Shown: positions 36,260 to 43,966 of the stretch, piece by piece
How the letters are laid out: each line of letters begins with the position of its first letter
How positions within the stretch are numbered: the stretch's first letter is position 1
Assembly: GCA_002784465.1 (NCBI GenBank)
Contig: PFLE01000011.1
Coordinates: 67,966 to 125,678, forward strand
Length of the DNA stretch: 57,713 bases
Source: Candidatus Shapirobacteria bacterium CG_4_10_14_0_8_um_filter_39_15
Lineage (GTDB): Bacteria; Patescibacteriota; Microgenomatia; UM-FILTER-39-15
Direction of reading: 5' to 3'
Program-made: the position numbers and the translations under genes
Notes under the pieces: generated by a model
Told to the model about the DNA's origin: nothing
Database searches by the model: none
Seen by the model: the letters and a program-made list of their open reading frames with translations, nothing else

Positions 36260-37888
36260 CTATTTTACCCTAAATATACCAAAAGCGGGAGAGGTGTCCG
36301 GATAATTGATGGTTTTTTCAGGAGTGTTTTGGAAAATTTGGTAATCCTGAAATTTTGTTTTAAGATCTTCCGGCAAAGCTAAATGGCTTATTCCGTTTTG
36401 ATTTAAAAAGGAGGTTAAATCTAATTCCCCGCGTGGAATTGAGAAATACAGATTATTAAAAGCTTTGGTAAAAGTACTATTGCCGATCGTGATTGATGAT
36501 ATTTTATTACCTAGATATTTTTCATAATCGGTTCTTTGCCAAAACCTAAAATACGCCTGTGGATAATAACCATCCCAGATGATCAGCATTGACTGATCAT
36601 TTTTTTCTTTTTGAAAATCGGCTAGTTCTTTAAAACCATATTCAAAACTTCTTGCGGATTTAGCCGGATAAACCTGAAAATAGTTAAAAAGAAAACTGTA
36701 CGTGGAAAAAGCAAAAATTATTAACAACAAAACCGACAAAATAATTTTTAACTTCTTCTCAAATAGATGTAGAAATTCCATTATACCCAAAGCCGATAGG
36801 TAAGTTAAAAGCGGCAACATATAGGTCACCCGTAAAAGATAACCGGAACCGTCCTTAGTCAGAGCGGCCGGAATAGGAGTCACCAAAAACCAAAATAAAA
36901 ACATTTCTTTAGTCTTTTTTTCACCTCTGGTAAAAAGTATAAAAGCTCCATAAACTAAAAAGGGCAACAAAAAGGGATAAAGAACACCGAAACGGCCGGT
37001 GGAATGCCGCAAAATCGGATCACCTTTAAGAAATAGGAAATCCGGAGAAAAGAAAGAAAGATAGGTTCTGGTAAAAGAATTAATCACCGCTATCGGACGG
37101 TTATAAAATAACCGGCTAACCAATTCCGGATTAGAATTTAAAGAAAAAATTGTTGGACTTGAAAGGCGGGCTAAACCGCGGTCAACGTTTTCATTAGCGG
37201 TAACATTAACGTCTTTCCAAATCGCTAAATCGAAACCCCGATTACCCATTTTAAAAAGCATCAAACCAAAAAAAGTGATTAGAATTATCCCAATAATTAA
37301 AGCCGTCTTTTTAACTTTAACCGAAGTCGTCAGTTGCCAAATTTTAATGAAAACTAGAATCAAGACGAAAGGACCTATCAAAATCATTGATGCATAACAA
37401 TAGGCCGCTAAAAATAGAGGCATTAAAGACCATATGTAAGCTCTAATGGTTGTGGCTTTTAAATAAATCAACCAATGAATTCCAACCGCCAATAAAGACA
37501 AAATCACTCCGGTGTGTCCGATCCGGCTTATATGAATCCCCCAAGGTAAAAATGCGGCTAAAATTAGAGTTATTAAGGGAATTAATTGCCAATCTTTTTT
37601 CTTTTCAAAATTGATTTCTTTAGCCAACCAAAAAATAAGAAATAAAAGCAGGGTACCAAATAACACCGACGGTAATCTTACCCCTAAGGGTGTTAAATCC
37701 AAAAACCAAGTAAATCTCAATAATCTTAAAAAAAGAAGAGACGGTTCGAATAAATTACCGGAATCAAAAATACCGTTCGCTTCATCAACATAAAGAGACG
37801 GTATATTTAAATCTAGACGGTAAAATCTGATAAAAAAACCTGCTAAAATGATCAAAAATATAATAATCAATGTTAATTTTTTGTTCAT
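36260..37888 (-). CDS. GT-C/GT39-like membrane glycosyltransferase
   Basis: Multi-TM; FFIRFYRLDLNIPSLYVDEANGIFDSGNL. Confidence 0.75.
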   Translation of the reverse strand: MNKKLTLIIIFLIILAGFFIRFYRLDLNIPSLYVDEANGIFDSGNLFEPSLLFLRLLRFTWFLDLTPLGVRLPSVLFGTLLLFLIFWLAKEINFEKKKDWQLIPLITLILAAFLPWGIHISRIGHTGVILSLLAVGIHWLIYLKATTIRAYIWSLMPLFLAAYCYASMILIGPFVLILVFIKIWQLTTSVKVKKTALIIGIILITFFGLMLFKMGNRGFDLAIWKDVNVTANENVDRGLARLSSPTIFSLNSNPELVSRLFYNRPIAVINSFTRTYLSFFSPDFLFLKGDPILRHSTGRFGVLYPFLLPFLVYGAFILFTRGEKKTKEMFLFWFLVTPIPAALTKDGSGYLLRVTYMLPLLTYLSALGIMEFLHLFEKKLKIILSVLLLIIFAFSTYSFLFNYFQVYPAKSARSFEYGFKELADFQKEKNDQSMLIIWDGYYPQAYFRFWQRTDYEKYLGNKISSITIGNSTFTKAFNNLYFSIPRGELDLTSFLNQNGISHLALPEDLKTKFQDYQIFQNTPEKTINYPDTSPAFGIFRVK

Positions 37889-39294
37889 GGTAAAAAGATA
37901 GATGAGTTTATACTAATAGGTTGTTTATTTTTTGGCTTTTCTTCCGGTAAATCTTGATAAAAAGCTTGTATTCCTTTCTTATGATACAAAACCTGAAAGA
38001 AATTATCACCACCGACGGCAAAAGCCACCTGTTTTGATACTCCCCAAATTTTATTTTCAATATTCTGATCATTTATAAATTCAAAATAACGGTCTTGGGG
38101 ATATTGGGGATAGTTACTAGTAAAATACTGATAAACTTTTTGAGCAATCCGTGAACGGTTAACCGTATAGTGCGTTTGATAAGTCAAAAGATTCATTGAT
38201 AAATTAAGAATTACAAAAAGAACCACGAAAAGAGAGGTTAACCAAGAACGTTTAACCGAACAAATTTCCGTCAGAAAAAAACTAAAACCAATCATCGGCA
38301 AAGTCAATTCTAAAGTAAATTTATGCAATGGTAAAAAAAGTACTGGTGATAATGAAAAAAGAAATATTCCCAAAGAAAGCAAGATTTTCCTAGCTTCTAT
38401 TTTCCTAAAATTAGTTATAAGTAAAATCGTAAAAGATGTTAGAGTACAACCAGTTAAACTTAAAACAATTTTTGACCAAAAAGGAAAATCCGAGAAAAAC
38501 CGAGGTAGAATCTTAAAACCGCCGGAAACATAATCAACCAGTAATTCCGGTGCGCCAAAAGACCATAGACTATACCAGAAAAAAGTATTTAAAAATTTCT
38601 TTAGTGAAAAATCCCAAAGATAACTATCCCCGCCTGTCTGACCAAAATAAATAAAACGAAAATAAAGATAGGGTAAAAGAATTAGCAATAACGGAATCAG
38701 TCTTTTTGGGCGGAAATGACCGTTAAACCAGTCAAACAAAATCAAGATTAAAGGTAAAACGATGGCAGTTTCTTTACATAACAAGGCCAGGATAAAAAAT
38801 AACGCCGTTAATAAATCTATTTTCCAGGAAGGTTTTTTAAAATAAGTCAGAACCGCTAATAAAACAAAAACCGTCATTAAAATTTCCTGAAAGGCCGACA
38901 AAAAATAAAGACGGGTAAAATGAGTCACTGAAAAAGAGTAAAAAAGTAAAGCTAAAAGAGATTGCTTCTGGTTATTGAAAACATGTTGAGCCAAACGATA
39001 AACAAGGAAGAGACTAAGTCCAAAAACCAAAAAAACAAAAATATAATATGGTAAGGTGTTTAAGCCGAATAACTTTTGGAAAACAAAGAAAAAAACTTGA
39101 GTCGAAAGAGGACGATAAAAAGCGGCAGAATGGTCATTTGGGAAAAAAGAGAAAAAACTCAAAAAATCACCAAAATTATTAATTTGAGAAATCCGCAAAT
39201 GAAACCAATCATCGCTGGAGAAAAAATTAACAAGAGCCGGAGAAAAAATTAATAATGAAAAAAAAATGATTAATAATGGCCAATACTTTTTCAT
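37885..39294 (-). CDS. GT-C-like multi-TM membrane protein
   Basis: FSSDDWFHLRISQINNFGDFLSFF; MKKYWP start at 39294, 6 nt from TATAAT (39301-39306). Confidence 0.7.
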   Translation of the reverse strand: MKKYWPLLIIFFSLLIFSPALVNFFSSDDWFHLRISQINNFGDFLSFFSFFPNDHSAAFYRPLSTQVFFFVFQKLFGLNTLPYYIFVFLVFGLSLFLVYRLAQHVFNNQKQSLLALLFYSFSVTHFTRLYFLSAFQEILMTVFVLLAVLTYFKKPSWKIDLLTALFFILALLCKETAIVLPLILILFDWFNGHFRPKRLIPLLLILLPYLYFRFIYFGQTGGDSYLWDFSLKKFLNTFFWYSLWSFGAPELLVDYVSGGFKILPRFFSDFPFWSKIVLSLTGCTLTSFTILLITNFRKIEARKILLSLGIFLFSLSPVLFLPLHKFTLELTLPMIGFSFFLTEICSVKRSWLTSLFVVLFVILNLSMNLLTYQTHYTVNRSRIAQKVYQYFTSNYPQYPQDRYFEFINDQNIENKIWGVSKQVAFAVGGDNFFQVLYHKKGIQAFYQDLPEEKPKNKQPISINSSIFLP

Positions 39295-39300
39295 TATTAA

Positions 39301-39306
39301 ATTATA
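39301..39306 (-). promoter_or_regulatory. Putative -10 (TATAAT) 6 nt upstream of ATG at 39294
   Basis: Minus strand TATAAT-TTAATA-ATG. Confidence 0.45.
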
Positions 39307-40828
39307 ATATACCCCACGAATAAACACTAACCGGCCAATAACGGGGTTGCACTGAATATAATCTATCTACTTCCAGTTCCTTTTTTAAATTTTTATGGCT
39401 AAATTCCCTTATATCTTCCGGCACCTGATCATCCCAACTATCCAAAACTAATATACCCTTGGGATATCGTTTAATTATCCCATTAAGGCTCTCGAGATTA
39501 TTAACTATTTTAGCTCCCGAAAAAGTTTCGATTGTTTCGATATCAACTTTTCTTAAAATATAATCTAATTTCCCTTCTCCCAAATACCAAACAGGTAAAT
39601 CACTCCAGTTTGTAATCAGTACTGCTTTGGGGTTATCTTTCATTGTGTTTTCAACAAATCCATAAACCTTTTTCCAATCGACCTCCGGGATTTCCTGCAT
39701 ATCCGCGTTAAGCGAATATTCTTTTTGTGGCGAAAAAGAAATCTTATTAGACTTCCATAATGAAAAAACGACGACAAAAATCAGGATACCAGATACCAGA
39801 TACTGGATATTAGATGCTGGCCCCTGAACCCTTTTCCTAATATCAAATATCAAATATCCAATATCCATCATTCCATAGCTTGCCAACAAAATAATAAAAC
39901 CAAAAATAGGATAGAGATAGCGGGTGAACGGTTGAAAAAGAAAATAAGAAACAATCGGTGCTTGAATTAAGAAAATAAGCAAAAACATAGTAAGTTTTTG
40001 ATATTCTTTTTGCCAAAATAGGAATAATCCGCCAACAAAAGACAAAAAACAAAATGGTAAATAATTATGGGTCATAAAAACACGATAATAAAACAAATTA
40101 TTGGTTCTCCCGATTGAAGACAATATAGAAAAAATTTGAACTTTAAAAATTAAACCAAATAATACTAACAAAAATATCCCTAAAAACATCCATTTTTTTC
40201 CAAACCATGAAGCTTTAAAGATTAATAGATAGATAAAACCGGAGAAAAAAATGGTAAGACCTAAACCATGCATCAACGATGCGAAAACACTACACCCTAA
40301 AAAACCCAAAAAATAACGCCAATTGAATATTTTTTCTTTAGTCAACCTATAAATAAAATAAAACCCTAAAAGATAAAAAAATTGTAAAGCCTGATAGGGT
40401 CTTGCCTGACGGGAAAAGAGAATTTCGATATTCATAAAGGTTATAAAAAAGGTACTTAATAATCCCACCCTCCGGTTAAAAATTTCCTTTCCCAATAAAT
40501 AAATGACTAAAATCGTCAAAACACCAAAAAATACCGAAGGCAAGCGAATAGCAAATTCGTTTAAACCAAAAATACAAGCGGAGAGAGCACTTATCCAATA
40601 TTGCAACCATTGATAAACTCCGGTTGAATAACCATTGGTCAAAGCCGGTTGGCCTCTTTCTAAAATCGCTCGAACAAAAATAGCCACATGATTTTCATCG
40701 GTCCAGAATGAATAATTATTATCCAGTCCATAAATTCGATAATAGAAACCGAGAATTAAAAGAAAAAACAAAATGATATTGGATACTAGATATTTGATAT
40801 TGGATATTGAATCATGAATATTAGTCAT
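39302..40828 (-). CDS. GT39-like membrane glycosyltransferase
   Basis: Multi-TM; SFWTDENHVAIFVRAILERGQPALTNGYSTGVYQWLQYWISA; FSRQARPYQALQFFY. Confidence 0.82.
   Translation of the reverse strand: MTNIHDSISNIKYLVSNIILFFLLILGFYYRIYGLDNNYSFWTDENHVAIFVRAILERGQPALTNGYSTGVYQWLQYWISALSACIFGLNEFAIRLPSVFFGVLTILVIYLLGKEIFNRRVGLLSTFFITFMNIEILFSRQARPYQALQFFYLLGFYFIYRLTKEKIFNWRYFLGFLGCSVFASLMHGLGLTIFFSGFIYLLIFKASWFGKKWMFLGIFLLVLFGLIFKVQIFSILSSIGRTNNLFYYRVFMTHNYLPFCFLSFVGGLFLFWQKEYQKLTMFLLIFLIQAPIVSYFLFQPFTRYLYPIFGFIILLASYGMMDIGYLIFDIRKRVQGPASNIQYLVSGILIFVVVFSLWKSNKISFSPQKEYSLNADMQEIPEVDWKKVYGFVENTMKDNPKAVLITNWSDLPVWYLGEGKLDYILRKVDIETIETFSGAKIVNNLESLNGIIKRYPKGILVLDSWDDQVPEDIREFSHKNLKKELEVDRLYSVQPRYWPVSVYSWGIL
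39783..39866. repeat. ORF-less inverted pair of 7-bp arrays inside the GT39 CDS
   Basis: aggataccagataccagatactggatattagatg ... taatatcaaatatcaaatatccaatatcc, encoding MDIGYLIFDIRKRVQGPASNIQYLVSGIL. Confidence 0.75.
40775..40818. repeat. Left inverted array of four-helix-bundle element 2
   Basis: gatattggatactagatatttgatattggatattgaatc; 20-mer 40782-40801 is the perfect reverse complement of 41210-41229. Confidence 0.85.
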
Positions 40829-41205
40829 TTAGATTCGAAACCCTTGGTTTGATAATTGGATTTAATAAAAGCATTCAGGGAGAAATTTAAATCTTCCAAA
40901 AGATTAGATATGGAACTATAATCTTTTTCCGTAATTAAATCGCGATTTTTAAGTAGTTCCAGCCAGTGCAGAGATTCCAAAAGAGAACCTCTGGCATTAT
41001 AGTAGAATTTAATGCGGTCAAGATAGTGAAATCTTCCATACCCTTCGGCAATGTTCGCCCCGATCGAATCAATCGCCCTTATAAATTGATCACCAATTGT
41101 TTTTTTAACCTGCCAAGTGAAATTTTTATATATCTCCCAAGATTTATTACTTATAATCAATGCTTTTTGATAAATTTTTAAATCTTTTAATAAAATATGA
41201 TCCAT
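40825..41205 (-). CDS. Four helix bundle protein (S23/IVP-like)
   Basis: MDHILLKDLKIYQKALIISNKSWEIYKNFTWQVKKTIGDQFIRAIDSIGANIAEGYGRFHYLDRIKFYYNARGSLLES; ATG at 41205 preferred over TTG at 41217. Confidence 0.9.
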   Translation of the reverse strand: MDHILLKDLKIYQKALIISNKSWEIYKNFTWQVKKTIGDQFIRAIDSIGANIAEGYGRFHYLDRIKFYYNARGSLLESLHWLELLKNRDLITEKDYSSISNLLEDLNFSLNAFIKSNYQTKGFESK

Positions 41206-41209
41206 CTTT

Positions 41210-41243
41210 AATATCAAATATCTAGTATCTAGTATCTAATATC
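41210..41243. repeat. Right inverted array of four-helix-bundle element 2
   Basis: aatatcaaatatctagtatctagtatctaatatc (7-bp units). Confidence 0.85.
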
Positions 41244-41550
41244 TGTTTTCTTTTACATATTCAATAATCATTTGTATCACTCCAACTACCAAAAACATAT
41301 AGGCCCAGATAGCCGATTTTTCAGCGACCAAATCCTTTTTGAAAATCAGCAAAAAGGGGCACATCGTCAAAAATATTAATGCCCCAGCAATGGAAACTCT
41401 CCCTTTAAATTTGTAACGATAAGCCAATATAGTCCATAAACCAATAAGAAATAAAATCAGTAAATCGGAAGTAAATCTAAAAACAAAAATATCAAAAAAA
41501 ATACCAATTCCGGCGATAATTAATATCAAAAAATTTTTAATGTTTTCCAT
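41236..41550 (-). CDS. Small multi-TM hypothetical protein
   Basis: 104 aa, three or more hydrophobic segments. Confidence 0.55.
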   Translation of the reverse strand: MENIKNFLILIIAGIGIFFDIFVFRFTSDLLILFLIGLWTILAYRYKFKGRVSIAGALIFLTMCPFLLIFKKDLVAEKSAIWAYMFLVVGVIQMIIEYVKENRY

Positions 41551-41659
41551 TTTTGATTACTATCTTTCTCTTTATAAAACTATATTCTAAATATCCCAAA
41601 CATCCTAAAAAGGTAAACAAGGTAATTCCTAAACCAAGATAAAACAACCGCTGGGGCCA
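41537..41659 (-). pseudogene. Remnant/duplicate of the C-terminal TM tail of the 41975-43966 gene
   Basis: WPQRLFYLGLGITLFTFLGCLGYLEYSFIKRKIVIKNGKH* vs WPQRLFYLGLFISGLTLFSCLGYLGYDYIKRRKVARNS*; frame closed by TGA just upstream. Confidence 0.75.
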
Positions 41660-41705
41660 TCCCAAGAATTTTTTTCAAAAATTCAGGGATGAATAGCCCC
41701 CAAAT

Positions 41706-41966
41706 TCATAAATTTTGGTAAAAATTTTCCAATCTTTTGTTAATAAATTTGTATCCCCATTGTCCCTTAAGATACTTCTCACGTCTTTTAGCGTCTTTCT
41801 TATCCAAACAAGCTTCGTAGTAAATCAACTTCAAGGGTATTCTGTGCCTTGTGGAAACGACTAATTTTCCACTATGCTCTTCTATCCTTCTCCTTAAATT
41901 ATCTGTATAGCCGATATATCTTTTGTTATCTTTCTCGCTCAATAAAATATAAACGTAATAAAACAT
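41706..41966 (-). CDS. GIY-YIG nuclease domain protein
   Basis: MFYYVYILLSEKDNKRYIGYTDNLRRRIEEHSGK...LIYYEACLDKKDAKRREKYLKG. Confidence 0.93.
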   Translation of the reverse strand: MFYYVYILLSEKDNKRYIGYTDNLRRRIEEHSGKLVVSTRHRIPLKLIYYEACLDKKDAKRREKYLKGQWGYKFINKRLENFYQNL

Positions 41967-41974
41967 CTTAAAAT

Positions 41975-43966
41975 TTATGAATTTCTTGCGACTTTTCTTC
42001 TCTTAATGTAATCATAACCTAAATACCCTAAACAGGAAAATAACGTCAAGCCACTAATAAATAAACCTAAATAGAAAAGTCGCTGGGGCCAAAATTCAAT
42101 GATAATCTCGTAATCTCTCTTACCACCAGCATCTTCGGGAGTAATATACCAAGAATTCGCGTATCCATTAACCAATAGGTGTCGATCTTCGGAAATTGCC
42201 TTCTTTCCCCAAGTTTCAAAGGTTGCTTTTTCTATAAATATATTTCGGTGAGTCCCTTCTTTAACTTCTCCATCAAAATAGCTCGCCACCGTCTCTCCAT
42301 AATTCTTTAATTCGTCATTTTTTAATCCGTTAATTTCGGAATCTGTTAATCCGTTAATATACAACTTCCATCCTTGATGAAAACTTTCGGAAAATACTAA
42401 GGTATAAGGGTCAACTGCACCCTCTATCTTAACCCGATATTTCGTCGGATTAATTCTAACAAATGTAATTTTTGGTACTACCTTGTCATAATTCGTTAAT
42501 CCGTTAATCTCTTTAATTTCTTTAATAGATTTGAGTATAATCTCCAGTTGATAAATTCTTTCAATCTTTAAGTTTTTAAATTCTACCTTACCGGAATTAT
42601 TGGAATTGGCAGGGGTATAAAAATAAATTTCTGCACCTAAAGTATTTTTGTCGGCTCTTAATATAACGTTAAACGTTTGCCATTCATCGTTTTTACCGTT
42701 TATCAATATTCTACTCAACACTTTCTCTTTTTTGATTACATCGTTTTCTTCTTTACGTTCGATCTTACTCTCCATGATTCCCACGCCTAAATGACTCTCT
42801 TTTACGGTATAGTCAAAACTCAAAGAATAAAGATTATTTGATTGCCAATTATTTATTTCTTGAAAAACAAGATTTTTGACATCTGGGAAAGGGTTCTGGG
42901 TAAATTCCACTCCTCCTTCTTTAACTTTTGTTTCCTCAAATTTCCGCCAATTTGTACCCACCAAATTATCCGATTCCGGCAAATTCAAAACTAATTGATC
43001 ATTACCTTCTTTAAATTCCCTTTCTCCCAGCTTTATCCAACCCCCATTTGTTTCAATTTTATCTCTGTTAATTTCTAGAGTATTTCCATTCATTCCTAAA
43101 TTCATTAACCCATCAATATTGCCAATAAACATTGAATAAGTCCCTTTCTTTGGTATTTTAAAACTATACTCTAAATTCCTTAAATCAAACGGTTCCAGTG
43201 CCTTGATTTCCCCATCCAATACCTCAAAAACTCTTTCCCAATCATTCTCGCTGGGTACGCCTTCAAATTTATCTTGATATATCTCTTCAATTTTTTCTTT
43301 ATGCCTCTCCCAATAAGCTCTTAATTTTATGGTCGACAAATCTCTCAACGCTTTAACCTTTGGCTTATCCAAATCCGTTAATTTCTCAATTTCTTTTACT
43401 GTTTCTTCCATCTTCTTTTGATAAATATCCAATATCCAATATTTAATATCTTTTTCTTTTCCCCATTTTTCGTATTCCGTTATTCTTTTTGAAGCAAAGT
43501 AAAGTTTTTTATCAATCAATTTTCCCGGATCTTTTCTTACCTTCCATTCCTCATATTTCTCTTTCAATCCCGCTAGTTTCCACCAAAAACTTCCCTGACT
43601 ATGCTTAACGTAAGGAAAAAACACGCTGTTTTTTAAGCTTTCCCTTTTCTCAATATCCAATATCAAATATCCAATATCCTTTTTTTCTCCTTTAATAAAA
43701 AATTCATCCGCCCTGTCTTTTAATCCATTAATTCTTGAATCTGTTAATCCGTTAATCGTGTCTAAATATATCCCCGATCTAATTTTGTAATCTTCAAACC
43801 CCAAAATATCAAGCAAATTTTTAGTATCTAAATTTGTATTAATTATGTTTTGAGGAATATAAAATAGAGGCAAGAAATAATCAGTAATCGCCTGCGCTCG
43901 TGAGTTAAAGAAAAAAAATGTAAAGAAAAAGAAGAAGATTATTGCAATTCTAAATATATTTCTCAT
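41975..43966 (-). CDS. Large hypothetical secreted/membrane protein with C-terminal TM (YfhO-like C-terminal features)
   Basis: N-terminal hydrophobic segment, ESFHQGWKLYING region, C-terminal TM plus basic tail; contains several repeat-encoded segments. Confidence 0.6.
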   Translation of the reverse strand: MRNIFRIAIIFFFFFTFFFFNSRAQAITDYFLPLFYIPQNIINTNLDTKNLLDILGFEDYKIRSGIYLDTINGLTDSRINGLKDRADEFFIKGEKKDIGYLILDIEKRESLKNSVFFPYVKHSQGSFWWKLAGLKEKYEEWKVRKDPGKLIDKKLYFASKRITEYEKWGKEKDIKYWILDIYQKKMEETVKEIEKLTDLDKPKVKALRDLSTIKLRAYWERHKEKIEEIYQDKFEGVPSENDWERVFEVLDGEIKALEPFDLRNLEYSFKIPKKGTYSMFIGNIDGLMNLGMNGNTLEINRDKIETNGGWIKLGEREFKEGNDQLVLNLPESDNLVGTNWRKFEETKVKEGGVEFTQNPFPDVKNLVFQEINNWQSNNLYSLSFDYTVKESHLGVGIMESKIERKEENDVIKKEKVLSRILINGKNDEWQTFNVILRADKNTLGAEIYFYTPANSNNSGKVEFKNLKIERIYQLEIILKSIKEIKEINGLTNYDKVVPKITFVRINPTKYRVKIEGAVDPYTLVFSESFHQGWKLYINGLTDSEINGLKNDELKNYGETVASYFDGEVKEGTHRNIFIEKATFETWGKKAISEDRHLLVNGYANSWYITPEDAGGKRDYEIIIEFWPQRLFYLGLFISGLTLFSCLGYLGYDYIKRRKVARNS

